Assembly (NCBI GenBank): GCA_030770535.1
Contig: JASVEC010000034.1
Span: forward strand, 186,001 to 250,000
Direction of reading: 5' to 3'
DNA from: Batkoa obscura
Lineage: Eukaryota; Entomophthoromycota; Entomophthoromycetes; Entomophthorales; Batkoaceae
Length of the DNA stretch: 64,000 bases
The notes under the pieces are model-generated. The model was given only the letters and a program-made list of their open reading frames with translations. It was not told the DNA's origin and did no database searches. A program made the translations under genes and the position numbers. This document shows positions 1 through 11,232 of the stretch, piece after piece; the stretch's first letter is position 1, and every line of letters begins with the position of its first letter.

Positions 1-777
1 GATACTATTCTAGCTACTTTTACATAATAATCATATAGTATTCTGATAGTTATGTATAGTAATCCATATAATTTCAAATCAAATTGATAATGAAGCTTCA
101 CGTGAGTGTAGTAAAATTTAATATGATTCGATTTAATTATTACAGTTAAAGGAAAGGAACAAAATATTTGGAATTAAAGGCAAAAGCAAAAAGGAACAGT
201 TTAAAAAAAAGTTAGCTCAGAATAGTAAAGGGTTAAAAATAATGAGATTTTAAACTCGGTCAAATCCAAATCGATAAAAAGTGTTAGTTATTATAATTAT
301 AGTGTTTTTTTGCTACATTCTCCTTTTATTCCATGAAATAGAGGCTTAACTATTAATTAGTTTTAGAATTGATATTAAATCTGATATCAAGGGGGATAAG
401 TTTCTCAAATATATAGAGTCTTAGTATATTGTTAAATTCAGATTTTATAATTCAAATACCATCTTGGGTGGTGTAGCACCACTTAACATATTTTTATTGT
501 GCTATTAAGGAGTAGCTAAATAATGTTTTAATCTTCACTTCAACCTGAAGCATAGTTTAACCTACCTTTGTCTTTTACTCCTTAAATCTATAAAAAATTT
601 AAAATTAACACATCCTCATTCACCCAATGCTTTATGCGACCAATATGCAATAAATCTAATTGGGTGAGATGAAATCATTTTTAGCTTAAAAAATAAAAGT
701 AAAAACTCAAAAAGCAGAAAACAGCTATATAAAAGTGGGGAAAAGAAATCAATGAATCGATATTTTTGGAACCGTAG
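1..777. other. AT-rich stretch without a recognised gene
   Basis: I see no convincing coding region, RNA gene or repeat copy here. One minus-strand frame of 60 codons at 616-798 is hydrophobic low-complexity sequence and overlaps the promoter side of the next gene. Confidence 0.5.
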
Positions 778-790
778 CGAATATATATAA
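778..790 (+). promoter_or_regulatory. TATA-box candidate of the 845 gene
   Basis: A run of alternating TA (ATATATATA) lies 55-65 bp before the ATG at 845. This is about the same spacing as the TATA boxes seen before the carboxypeptidase, subtilisin and WOPR genes of this window, and it supports the small frame being a real gene. Confidence 0.45.
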
Positions 791-844
791 CTTAACATCT
801 TATCCGATCTAAACTAACTTTTATTTTTTTCTAAATTATAAAAT

Positions 845-1321
845 ATGACTTTTGACCTTTACAATATTCATGAATCTAGCTTAAGAAAGAGTAACTTACG
901 CCAATATATTTACTCTACTGGCTATAGCTCCTCACTGGCTTTAATTAGTTTCCTGGTGATAATTAATGAAAGCCTTATGTATATTAAAGGTCAAGAACTA
1001 TCGTGTTTGTCTGTTTTATCAATCATTTCATTGGTGTATTCTTTATTATTGTTGGAATTCAATGAATTTAACAAAAGATATAACTTTGAAATCTTTAGGA
1101 TTCTTTCTTTCCCTGGTATAATGGAGATTTCTGCACTTCTCTTATCTATGCTTTGGTTTTTGTCAACCTTCGGAACTTTAATATTTAGTTCACCAATTAA
1201 CAATACTCCATTCCACCCCCTCCCTTACGCTTTACCTATGTTAAGCTCAATCAATTTTTTATTATGGGGTTCCTTCCCATTCGTTGGTATGTTACCAAGT
1301 GCTTCTGGATACCTTTATTAA
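845..1321 (+). CDS. Small multi-pass membrane protein, unknown function
   Basis: An intronless frame of 158 aa. I do not recognise the family. Four hydrophobic segments are visible, roughly residues 28-46, 52-71, 90-114 and 130-152, with a charged loop (EFNEFNKRYNFEIF) between the second and third. The arrangement resembles small four-helix membrane proteins such as MARVEL-type proteins in layout only; no diagnostic motif is seen. The N-terminus (MTFDLYNIHESSLRKSNLRQ) is hydrophilic and would be cytosolic. A TATA-like run 55-65 bp upstream and an unbroken frame in AT-rich DNA, where stops are frequent, support expression. It could be a short lineage-specific gene. An antisense frame at 991-1203 is judged to be a shadow. 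Confidence 0.5.
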   Translation: MTFDLYNIHESSLRKSNLRQYIYSTGYSSSLALISFLVIINESLMYIKGQELSCLSVLSIISLVYSLLLLEFNEFNKRYNFEIFRILSFPGIMEISALLLSMLWFLSTFGTLIFSSPINNTPFHPLPYALPMLSSINFLLWGSFPFVGMLPSASGYLY

Positions 1322-2051
1322 TTTTATTTACTTATTTTATCGTTATTTTTTTTGATTCATTCTGAGAATGAACCTATTTTTCGCACCTATATTAAATTCC
1401 AGTGCTCAATAAAACTAAAAATTTCAACCCTTGAATATTATTTCGTATTTTGTATTAATATTGATAATACAAGTTATTTGAATTACTATTAAGTATAACT
1501 GGGGATAAAAAATTGGTAAGCAATGAGTTTGTTATGAAATTTTTTAACATTCCAATCCCTTCAGCATGCTTTGCAATACTAATCTTTAATCAAAAGATAT
1601 TTTACATTAACTCTATTTATCTTTTAACTTTTTTTTGGTTAATTCTAACTTGATTATTATCTTTGAGTCAGGTATTCGAACAAATAAGATTAAAAAAATT
1701 CAATGTTAATATTTATTTTATAAATAGTTATGATCCTTTATGTAAAAATAGGATTTAATTAATTAAATATGCAAATAGTACATTTTTAATCAATTAATTA
1801 TATTACTTGGGCTCTAATATATTCAATAATAATTTTAATTAACATTTAGATAGCTTTATTATATAAGCATTACCCCTTGAATAAAAAGTTGAACTCTAAA
1901 AATATCTCACTAAATAATTTATAGATGTAATTATTGTTTATAAACACAAAAATCATAATTGTAATAATACATCTTATTTGTATGAATTATTTAGTGTTTT
2001 TGATAAGGGCATTAATCTATCACAAAAGATAATATTAAACAATTTACTATA
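1322..2051. other. Intergenic AT-rich DNA
   Basis: No gene seen. The 62-codon frame starting at 1978 runs into a MITE copy, and its second half is a translation of the repeat, so it is not annotated. Confidence 0.5.
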
Positions 2052-2149
2052 CGAGAATGTGTTTTCATGTTTAAAAATTTTACTAATAATTTTTCCACTC
2101 AAATGGCGCTTAAAAGATAGAAAAGTGAAGCTAGAAAAAGACATCCCCA
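2052..2149 (-). mobile_element. MITE copy, reverse orientation
   Basis: A copy of the ~100-bp family: left end CGAGAATGTG (a decayed TGGGGATGT), the core in reverse (ACTCAAATGGCGCTTAAAAG), and right end GACATCCCCA. It is flanked by TA at 2050-2051 and TA at 2150-2151. Confidence 0.8.
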
Positions 2150-2528
2150 TATTTTCAAATTTTTGATAATTTACTATGTTTAAATGAGCTCTAATTAACT
2201 TTTGTTTAAAAATGAGTTTAAGCTTTAAGCTTTAAATCAGTCTAATAGTAAAAACTATTGGTATTCAGTGCTTCTTTAACCTTAAACAGCTGTAAAAAGA
2301 AACATTTAATCAAATTAAACATTCAATGAACCAATGAATTTATCAATTTAATATAAAATATATCAGTAGGTTTTACTTAAATATAATGTTATATAGTTTT
2401 TTTAATCGGTTTAGTAATTTCCTATTTATAAGAGTTTCTTTTGTCAATTTATTATTTCAAAAGTCTTAGAGAATTTATTGTATTCACTGTGTCTAGAGAA
2501 GAGAATCCTGTTTGGGAAAAGCTTTATA

Positions 2529-2728
2529 TGCGGATGTTTTTTTGGCTTCATTACTTGGGAGTGTTTTTTTTGACTTCATTATTTTTCCATTTTTTAAGCG
2601 TTATTTAAGCGGAAAATTTGTTAGCAAAATTCTTAAACACAAAAATACATCCCCACTTTTTTCATTTCTTAAGCACTATTTGAGCTGAAAGATTGTTAGT
2701 AAAATTCTTACAAAAAAGTATATTCTCA
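2529..2728 (+). mobile_element. MITE copy interrupted by a second MITE
   Basis: The outer copy begins TGCGGATGTTTTTTTGGCTT at 2529 and is interrupted after its CATTACT segment. It resumes at 2656 with the core (TTAAGCACTATTTGAGC) and ends TTCTCA at 2728. It is flanked by TA on both sides (2527-2528 and 2729-2730). The interruption is a complete second copy of the same family in the same orientation. Confidence 0.85.
2556..2655 (+). mobile_element. MITE nested inside another MITE
   Basis: A complete copy from TGGGAGTGT at 2556 to ACATCCCCA at 2655, inserted in the outer copy at 2529-2728. The outer sequence reads CATTACT before it and CTTTTTTCATTT after it, so the duplicated target is most simply CT. 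This shows that the family moved as a unit and was active when older copies already existed. Confidence 0.85.
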
Positions 2729-3367
2729 TATTTCTATCAAAAGTTAATGGGTTTTTTAAAGACTATAGTTTGTATTGACTTCCCAATAACAATAATATAA
2801 AATTTCTAGTGTAAATATTAATGAAGTTATAAGCGTTTAAAGTTTAGGCAAATTTAGACTCTTTCTATTTACTTCCAGACTACTTGGTAAATGTTTACTG
2901 ATTTCATTATAAACTTCCTAAGAAATATAAATAGCTTATAATATTATTAGTTTTTTTTAGATCTTATCATAGTTAATAAAACAATTTAAAACTTAATGAA
3001 ATAGTAGGAAAATTTGAAGTTTTAATTTAAACTATTAACAAAACTTTATGAAAATATAAATCATAGGAAAAATAATCAAATATGTTTATTTAAATTATAT
3101 TAATATAAAAATCTTTGTTAAACTTAGTCACTATAAAGATATTTTATACTAATATCATTTTTACTTTACTTTATTAAACCAATAGTAATTTGAAACCTTA
3201 TAGTTCAATATTAATAAAGAAAGAACTGTTCTTATTTTGTATATTCTACAAATAATTTTTCTTTCAAATTAAGTAAAATTTATTTGAATGAGTTATACCT
3301 TGGTTTCCTTATTGTCTTTTTATTTTAAAAAAATCTTCACTTTGGAAAACCTTAGAATTTTTATAAA

Positions 3368-3464
3368 TGGGGGGTGTTTTTTTTGGCTTCACTTTTTCCA
3401 TCTTTAAGCGCTATTCAAGTGAAAAAATTGTTAGTAAAATTCTAAATACGAAAATACATCTCCA
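3368..3464 (+). mobile_element. MITE copy, forward
   Basis: TGGGGGGTG start, core AAGCGCTATTCAAGTG, end TACATCTCCA. Flanked by AA on both sides. Confidence 0.85.
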
Positions 3465-3559
3465 AATTAAGCAAAAATATCCACTTTTTATAATCAATAT
3501 GTAGCTTAGATTAAAAGCTTTTAATGAACTTTTTTTAAAAGTGATTACTCATTAAGATA

Positions 3560-3660
3560 TGGGGATGTATTTTTTCATTTAAGAATTTTGTTAACAATTT
3601 TTCCACTTAAATAGCATTTAAAAGATGGAAAAAGTAATGAAATCAGAAAAAACATCCCCA
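3560..3660 (-). mobile_element. MITE copy, reverse
   Basis: TGGGGATGTATTTTTTCATT at the left, AACATCCCCA at the right, TA on both flanks (3558-3559, 3661-3662). Confidence 0.85.
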
Positions 3661-4030
3661 TATAATTAACCATTCAAAGTTTCAATTTATTTTTTTAAAT
3701 AAAATAATGTATTTAAATTTTTAGATTTGAAACCTAAAATTTATTAGTAAAATTCCCAAAAATAACAAATTTAGTTGACACTTTTGTTAAAATTCATGTA
3801 ACTCAACTAGACTCTTTTCTGAACAGAAAGAGGATTAAAAAGATAAAACAAGTAGTATTCATATCCAATATAAGAATCATAAGGTCAAGTACTAAGATTG
3901 TTTTTTATCTTTAACTCAAATGCTATATAATTCAATGATTTTTATACAAAAATATAGTATCAAATTTTAAATAAATTACTATAATATTTTTTAACAAGAT
4001 GAAATTCTAAATTATTTAATTATCAAAAAA

Positions 4031-5798
4031 TCAAACAATAATTGTAGCAAAGTCAACAGTATGATTTTCAGGGTCTTTTCTAATTTCTTTGGTTTTGAAC
4101 TCTACTTTAACGGTCCAGTTACCCTTTTTAGGGTTAGGAATGGTATACTGATTATGATATAAAAATTGATATTTGCTATTATAGTACCATGAAATGTTAA
4201 GACTTTCACCAGGTATTCTAGAGGAATAATCACGTAATTCACCAAGTTTAAGGGTTGATAAGTATATTCTCTTATTAGTGTATTCTAAAGAATCAATAAG
4301 AGAGATACGTTTAAGGAATTGTAACCACATGCCTTCTTTACAAACATTACAGAATGAAGAACTGGTCATATTTCTCATAAGGCACTTAGCATTGGTAGGA
4401 CGATAGGTTTTTTTACGATTAATATCCCATGTTGGATAAGCAGAGTAGTTATCATTAGATACTTTGAATTCTCTTTCAGTACCAAATTCATGAAGAACAA
4501 TATTAGCAATCATACGAGGTATACTTTTGTTTGTAGAATTAGTTTTACTTCTTATGGTAATTGTATGATTTCCAGCTGAAAAACCACGATTATCTTTCCA
4601 TTCATAAAATTCACGATCATCGGATCCACGTGTTTTCCATGGAAGTACTTTTCCATCTAGAGTAAACTCTAAGCAATCTTCTTCTGCAGCCGCAGTAACA
4701 GAGGCTAGCATATACCAACGAGAATATTTTCCATCTGAAGTAAAGTTGAGGGAAACGGAGCCTTTACTTAAATCTTTCCATGGATAAGCTAATAAACGAT
4801 AAATTGCTTTTTCTTCACGGACTGGACCATTAATCCAATGTTTCCAACCGACACTCTGAAGCTCTTGTGCTGCATTAACACCATCATAAACTTGACCATT
4901 ATCATATTCTTCACCAACATCCACAAAATTGTGTCCCATTTCATGTCTCAATACAACTGTACCAGTTCTAGCTGACTTAGTGGAAATAACAAATTCACCA
5001 CCAAGACCACCATAAAAATCATCGTTACCAATAATACTTGGATAATCGCAAGCATAATCACCAGTTAATTTGCAAACTTCTCGAGCATATTCTGGCTTTA
5101 ATGGAAATATACCACGAAGTTGACCAGCATCGCGAGTAAGTTGGAAGGCAGTATCTTTAGGTCCATCATATCCAATACCTGATTCTTTACTATCTACATG
5201 AATAGCCCAAATATTAAATAATGGTAACCAGGATTTAAAAGTAACACCTTCAAACATATCTTTCGTAAGACGTTGAATATCACTAAAGAATGAATCTTTT
5301 TGCTGAGCTGTATAACCATCGCCCATAAACACGACATCGATTCGATTTTTAGCATCGCCACCATCAATGATTTTACGTACTTCTGGATTATTAGGTAATG
5401 CAATACGAGAATTAGATGGACTTTTTACTTTATTTATAACTTTACATATAGTGCTAATATAAGCATCCACTCCCTTTTTACTATTTCCAAATACTTCTAC
5501 AATTGTGGATTTATCACTTAAGTTAATATCATTGTATGGTGTTGAAACGGCAGGTTTTGTAAAAACCCGAGTAATATTTTCATCTGAACCATTTAAACCT
5601 TTAAATATTACATCGTCTGATTCACTAATTACAGTGCATCCTTTATTTACATCTTGATTTTTATGTAATTTAGTGTAATGTACCTTGCTTGTACTATTAA
5701 AATATTTTAGAACTAATAATAATAAAAAGTAAATTCAATGCTTACACAGCAGATAATATCACTGAAAACAAGGTCAAATTAATCAAATTGGATTTCAT
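4031..5798 (-). CDS. Secreted peptidase M64 (IgA peptidase-like) family protein, two exons
   Basis: join(4031..5693, 5746..5798) on the minus strand, 571 aa. Exon 1 encodes MKSNLINLTLFSVILSAV, a clear signal peptide. A 52-nt GTAAGC...AATAG intron then joins, in phase, to a frame that is open from 5693 to the TGA at 4031. The body matches family M64: the N-terminal block with DVVFMGDGYTAQQ and, at residues 268-272, the zinc-binding HEMGH followed by NFVDVGEEYD (two His ligands, general-base Glu, downstream acidic ligand region). It should be a secreted zinc metallopeptidase. M64 is best known from bacterial IgA-cleaving enzymes, so the substrate here is unknown. The C-terminal ~200 residues are probably a beta-rich accessory region. 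A TATA box lies 40-48 bp upstream of the ATG. Confidence 0.88.
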
Positions 5799-5837
5799 TA
5801 GATAAAAAAGTTAAGCAAAATTCGACTTTATAGCATC

Positions 5838-5846
5838 TATTTATAC
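5838..5846 (-). promoter_or_regulatory. TATA box of the M64 gene
   Basis: TATAAATAG on the minus strand, 40-48 bp before the ATG at 5798. Confidence 0.55.
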
Positions 5847-7041
5847 TTATTACTTTTATGCCATTTTTAAACAGTTCGCCTTTATAGCGATATGGGTTGC
5901 AATAAAAGGAGATAACTTAAATAGTAATCTTGCTTCAAAACAGAATTGTCAATACTCATTTTGATTTTAATTTTATAATTTTATTGTTTTTTAAAATTTA
6001 GTGCTACCACCTGATCCATTTTAAAATCCATTTTTTGGCCTCAAGATCTAATTTTATTCTTTAAGTAAGCCGATGCCTTAAAATTAAAAGCTAAGTTTTA
6101 CTTTTTATTATTTAGATAGGAATTTAATAACTTCTATTCTTTCATATTATTTTTTAAATAAACAGAAAATATAATAATTATTATTCTTAATCAATTGTTG
6201 TTTTAATAATAGGAACTATACCAATAGTATAGGATAAACTATTAGCTAATAGTGTGTTAAATTTGCTAATTTTAGAATTTTAGAAAACCATGGATTTTCA
6301 AATTTACTATGAATTCGATCATTACTATTTTTGTGATTAAAATTTTATTTTCCTATAGAAACCGTATTAATATAATATTAGTTATTCGACAATACTTTAA
6401 ACGATTTGTTTTTATTTAATATATGGGAAAAGTATGAAGCCAAAAAAAACATCCCCTCATATGATCATCTATTTTAATATTTTTTTATTTCATCATTTTA
6501 GATACCTTACCTTTCCTTCTAATGAACTTGGAATTTTGCAGCTTTTTAAGCCCACAGTAATTTGCCATAAATTTTAATGTTTTATTATACTTAAGAATAA
6601 GCCACCTTTGATTTTAGCGTTTTATTTCCTTTCAAATCAATCCTTTCTACCTTTAACTAATCAGTTTCTTATTTTTCATACCTATTGGATATTATTCAAA
6701 CTTTTAAAGTTTTTTCCTAATTTCATCAATTTATAAATGCCTCACCATGGTTGTATTCTTGTCTCAGTATCCCAATTATTCCTTGCTTTTACTGAATCAA
6801 ATATTAATTTACCTAAAGAGGGCTGTTAGATTTACTGAAAAATTTAAATTTTGAGTCATTTAAAAAAGCTTTGAATGTTGTTCCTCTGTTGAATAATCCA
6901 TAAACCATTTGGTGAATATCTTTTTGAAGCTATCCTATGTAAGGGCTTTTTACTTGTCTTGATTACCCTTTGTTGTAAAAAAAACTCTTCAAGAGGTAAA
7001 CTTCAGTATTTTGTTAATAAAAAAATAAGCTAAATAGTAAA
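5847..7041. other. Intergenic DNA with a MITE remnant
   Basis: No gene seen. It contains a deleted MITE at 6424-6459. Confidence 0.5.
6424..6459 (-). mobile_element. Short deletion remnant of the MITE
   Basis: Only 36 bp, carrying the GTATGAAGCCAAAAAAAACA part and the CATCCCC end, with TA on both flanks. Most of the element is absent. Confidence 0.65.
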
Positions 7042-7136
7042 TGGGGATGTATTTTTGTTAATTTTACTAACAATTTTTCCGCTTAAATAGCGCTTAAAAA
7101 ATGGAAAGAATAATGAAGTCAAAAAAAACACTCCCA
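7042..7136 (-). mobile_element. MITE copy, reverse
   Basis: TGGGGATGTATTTTTGTTAA at the left, ACACTCCCA at the right, AA on both flanks. It sits 320 bp beyond the stop codon of the carboxypeptidase at 7459-8694. Confidence 0.85.
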
Positions 7137-7458
7137 AATGGTAATTAGTAGTATAGAGTATTAAAAAAATAGTTGAAAAAAAAGTTTTTTTATAGTCCTC
7201 ACCTCAGAAAGGATAGTTAAGGAAGTGAAGGCAGTAATATTAACTATTTTATAAACTTATAAATGTTTATTTTCATTTTGTTTATTAATTTAATAAAATA
7301 AATAAAACATACCTGAAAAACAATGCAAATGTTTAGATCAACTTAATTATGAATATATGAAATAACGATCCTTTTATAATAAGAATCTAACAAACAAGGT
7401 TAAAATTTAAATTGAGTATAATTATTTTAACTATTTTTCATTTAAATTGAACAGAAAC

Positions 7459-8694
7459 TTAAAGTGGATTAGATAACACAGTTTCCAAGAAATAAATAAC
7501 AGCTGGTGTAATATCCTGAGCAACTGGAATAATACTTTCTGGTGGAAGAACAAAGCCATTTGGATCATCAGCATCTGGAGATAATTCAATGGTATATCCG
7601 TAAGTCTTTTGATTGTTACCAGCATAAAACCAATCAGAAGCAGTACCAGAACAAGCATATAAATCAATAGATCTTTCATTAATATATGAAGTACCAGCAA
7701 CATCAGCAATTTTCTGTTTGATACCTTCTCCTAAAGCTTTATGTTGAGCTTCATGAGGTGAAAGGGTTTGTGTAGTTCCATAAGGACGGAGGATAAGTTG
7801 AGAGTAAGAGTGGAAGTCAATAGCTCCTAAGAAAGGACCTTGAGACTTAAAATAGTTAACAATGGCCTTAGTTTCAGCTTCAGAAGCAGCAGAAGGACCA
7901 CGGTAAGTTTCTGAAGATGGACTAGTAGAAGCACCAGCTCCACCCCACCCATATGGGAAATTACGATTGAGATCAATACCTACACCACCAGTTACTGAGC
8001 GACGATTTTTACGCCATAAACGATCTCCGCTCCAAGTATAAGCATAACCATCTGGGTTAACAACTGGTACAGCAATAATTTCAATTTGATCTAATAAAGA
8101 TTTAATGGCTGGGTCACTTTGACGGTTAGTGATTAAATGGTTCAAAACATATTGTAAAGTGGATCCAGTAATCCATTCACGAGCATGGGTCAATGACTCA
8201 AAGTAGACCTTTTTCTTTGGAGTATTTGTTGGGTTGGTGATATGTACAGCAAAAAGATCACGACCTTGATTAGTTTTACCAATAGATGGGACAAATTTAA
8301 CTGCATCTGAATTAGATGAGGCTAAAGTGGAATACCAAGTTTTGATATCTTCATAAGTATGATAATTAGAGAACCAATCGGCGCTAGCAGTTTTCGATTC
8401 AATTTGTGAAAATGAATCATAAATTTGACTTTGTAAATCCTCAATCAGAGTCTTGTATTCTAAAGAACCACCATTAGCTTTCTTTAATGAAGCTAATTGA
8501 GAAGGGGTGACACGAGCACTGACAGAATCTTCAGTTTGAGCCCAAACATCAATTTGATCAAGAACTGGGTTTATTTTTGCATTAGTTTTAAATTGAATAA
8601 CTTTTTGATCAGTATAAATAGCTTTAGTAGATGGGCTAGAGAGAACTGAAGCAATAATAGTTGAAGTAGCAAAAGCAATAGATGTGAGTCTCAT
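7459..8694 (-). CDS. Secreted metallocarboxypeptidase, family M14A (copy A)
   Basis: An intronless 411-aa preproenzyme. Residues 1-20 are a signal peptide, about 26-105 an activation propeptide, and 110-408 the M14 catalytic domain. The zinc ligands are H170 and E173 (in THAREW) and H295 (in DFHSYSQL). N243/R244 in DLNRNF bind the substrate carboxylate, and E370 in YGYTIELSPD is the general base. All are present, so it should be an active secreted exopeptidase that removes C-terminal residues, working after endoproteases such as the subtilisin and M64 enzymes nearby. It has a near twin on the opposite strand at 24613-25848. About 648 bp from the propeptide to DLNRNF differ at only 3 positions, while the signal peptide and C-terminal third differ much more. 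Confidence 0.95.
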   Translation of the reverse strand: MRLTSIAFATSTIIASVLSSPSTKAIYTDQKVIQFKTNAKINPVLDQIDVWAQTEDSVSARVTPSQLASLKKANGGSLEYKTLIEDLQSQIYDSFSQIESKTASADWFSNYHTYEDIKTWYSTLASSNSDAVKFVPSIGKTNQGRDLFAVHITNPTNTPKKKVYFESLTHAREWITGSTLQYVLNHLITNRQSDPAIKSLLDQIEIIAVPVVNPDGYAYTWSGDRLWRKNRRSVTGGVGIDLNRNFPYGWGGAGASTSPSSETYRGPSAASEAETKAIVNYFKSQGPFLGAIDFHSYSQLILRPYGTTQTLSPHEAQHKALGEGIKQKIADVAGTSYINERSIDLYACSGTASDWFYAGNNQKTYGYTIELSPDADDPNGFVLPPESIIPVAQDITPAVIYFLETVLSNPL

Positions 8695-8736
8695 CTTTTA
8701 AGCAATTTCTGATAATATTTTTTATAGTTTTATCCT

Positions 8737-8745
8737 TTATATAGT
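8737..8745 (-). promoter_or_regulatory. TATA box of carboxypeptidase A
   Basis: CTATATAAAG on the minus strand, about 45-50 bp before the ATG. The twin gene at 24613 has the same box at the same distance, so the promoter was duplicated with the gene. Confidence 0.6.
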
Positions 8746-10261
8746 TTTTTGTATTTGATAACTTTGATTTTGATTTTATGTTAAATAGGAAAATTAATAG
8801 TATATAGTCTATTATACATTAATGTAAAAGGTATGATTATTTTAAGTAAACTAAAATAAATATAATTAGTAAATATCTAATTGAACATCCTCAGCTACTT
8901 TTGTTTTTACTTTCATGATCTTTATATTCAGCATAAAACAGCCCTTTGACCCAACTCATTTATAAAATGAATTGGTCATGAACTATGTATCCTTTTTTCT
9001 TGATCCTAAAATTAGATTATTATTAATGTAATCCCTCCATTTTAAACAGTTCTAATTAGTAATGTGATTCAAAGAAGTACTTATGACTAATATTATATAT
9101 CCTAATTTCGTTGTATCTGTTTTAATTTATTAATGTGAGCTACCACAAAATAATACTTACTTTAACACCCTCTTTGATAAAAGTACTAATGAACTTTTTA
9201 CTCCATTTAGAAACATAAAGCAAAAAATGTCTTATAAATGATAAATATTGAATAATTATATAAAACTTGATATAATAGCTCAATCCTTTTGAATATTTAG
9301 TAAAGCAAGGTGATAATTTCTAATGTTTAAGAGCAAAATATCGATATTTTGGTGTCTTACTTTTTATTGTATAGTTTATAGATTAAGTTTTAGGATTAGT
9401 ATATCAAACATTTATCTAATTTTATATTTATAGTCAAGAATTAAAGGATCTTATAAATAATGGGCTCAGTGAATTGTTATTATGAGATGAAATATTTTAA
9501 TGTTTGAATAATATGATTTTTTATTAAGATATTTAAGAGTAAAGTCAAATGGTTTCGATTATGATTGCTACTTACATAGCAAACTAATCTTTATTTGGTA
9601 TACAACCAATTTACAAATGTTTCTATTGATCTTGTAAAAACCCGAGTTTTTCTATAATAGTCGAATTGAAAATTAAACTAAATAAAAAAATAATAAACAT
9701 TTATAAAATAACATTTCAATAGATATTGCCTTGGACATGTGTTTTCTAAAATAACTTAGCAATAAACAAAAGCTATAAATTGGTCATTTTAAAAAAATAT
9801 TTCATACTATCCAGAGTTGCTTTCTGTACAGGTGTATTCTGCCAAATAACTTTTCTTATTTCCTATACATTTTTACAACTAGACTATATACAAAACTTGA
9901 ATTTAATAAGGCTGATGAAAAATACTTACATAATAGCTCTGACTAAAATTAAACAAAATAAAGTATAATAATAAAAGATAATAAAGGTCCGATTAAAAAA
10001 ATAATAAAACTAGCTAAAAAATCCAGAATATTAAAGTAATTTGACCATTAAAGGCATAAAAAGGAAGCATTAGGTATTAATTGTATAGTTTCAATTCAAT
10101 TTTGATGAAAACGTAAGTTTAGAGTGAGCTGGTGCTCAAGTAGTTTTAATATAAAATAGTTAAATATTAAATAAATAATTAAAATAATAAATTTATTAGA
10201 GATAAGAAATAAATGACTATGATATTTTTAAAAGTAAGAATAGAGTTAACAATGGTTATAT
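8746..10261. other. Intergenic, no gene seen
   Basis: AT-rich DNA without a convincing frame. A 62-codon frame at 9780-9968 has no supporting features. Confidence 0.5.
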
Positions 10262-11173
10262 TCAGTATGACTTATTGCTATAATTATCTTCCTTCTTTTC
10301 ATATCCATTACTATAATTTATGTTATTGCCCTTAGAATAGCTCATTTTATTGTTATTATAGTTATCCGCTATTTTGTTATATCCATTACTATATTCCATC
10401 TTTTTGTTATTAGAATAACTATCCAAACGATAATCAGATTTCTTATTATTGTAATCATCAGCTATTTTTTCGTATCCATTATTGTATTCGGATTTTTTAT
10501 AGTCACTACCTTTATCATAATAGCTATCCTTCATAGAGTAGTTGTCATTTTTTGAATAATTGTCCTTCTTCGAATAGCTATCTTTCTTTGAATAGTTATC
10601 CATCATCTTATAGTCATCCACTACCTTTTCATATCCGCTACTATGCTCTCCTTTTTTATAATTGTTAGCTTTATTATTATAATCTTTGTTTGAATAGTCT
10701 AAAACTTGATATCCATTTTTATAACTGCCATCTTCATTTCTTCTATATAGCTCTTTTTTATCATATGAATTATCATTATAGTTGCCATTGCTATAGTTAT
10801 CATCATATTTATCATCATATTTATCGTTATAGTTATCATCATATTTATCATTATATTTAACGCCATAGTTATCATAATTTTCCTTACTATAGTCTGAATC
10901 ATCATGGTAGTCATTATACTTGTCATATCCATCATGTCCATTATGTTTACTATAATTTTCTCTAATTTCTTCAAACTTTTCGACTTTATCCATAGCAACA
11001 GCAGCGGGAGCTGGTGCTTTATTTTGAGTAATAAATTGAATAGTTTGATTATCGCTCTGGCCACCTAATAGGTTGGATAACAACCCATTAAGTCCAGATT
11101 TAGTGGCTGGGATAGGAGTGCTTGATATTAAAGTAAGAGCGAGGAGAGTGAAGATACTGGCTTTGATAGTCAT
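10262..11173 (-). CDS. Secreted Asn/Tyr/Lys/Asp/Ser-rich repeat protein
   Basis: A 303-aa intronless frame. Residues 1-19 form a signal peptide (MTIKASIFTLLALTLISSTP). About 25-70 is a short ordinary segment (GLNGLLSNLL, DKVEKFEEIRENY). The rest is low-complexity and made mainly of Y, N, K, D and S. Two repeat types are visible: short units of the form NYSKKD/SYSKKD (about 192-217) and four copies of (N/S)GYEK followed by an acidic DDY or DNY motif near residues 180, 233, 264 and 290. I do not recognise a family. The composition suggests an extended hydrophilic secreted or wall-associated polypeptide. A decayed paralog lies at about 22340-23310 on the other strand, in the same order relative to the second carboxypeptidase. 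A 121-codon frame at 10699-11064 is a shadow. Confidence 0.8.
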   Translation of the reverse strand: MTIKASIFTLLALTLISSTPIPATKSGLNGLLSNLLGGQSDNQTIQFITQNKAPAPAAVAMDKVEKFEEIRENYSKHNGHDGYDKYNDYHDDSDYSKENYDNYGVKYNDKYDDNYNDKYDDKYDDNYSNGNYNDNSYDKKELYRRNEDGSYKNGYQVLDYSNKDYNNKANNYKKGEHSSGYEKVVDDYKMMDNYSKKDSYSKKDNYSKNDNYSMKDSYYDKGSDYKKSEYNNGYEKIADDYNNKKSDYRLDSYSNNKKMEYSNGYNKIADNYNNNKMSYSKGNNINYSNGYEKKEDNYSNKSY

Positions 11174-11232
11174 TTTATTTAGGATATAAATGATATTTAG
11201 GTTTATAATTTTCTTTTGTAATCATTAGAAGC

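Noticed and set aside
1978-2166. 62-codon plus frame
   Set aside because: The second half is MITE sequence in reverse orientation, and there is no promoter or family support.
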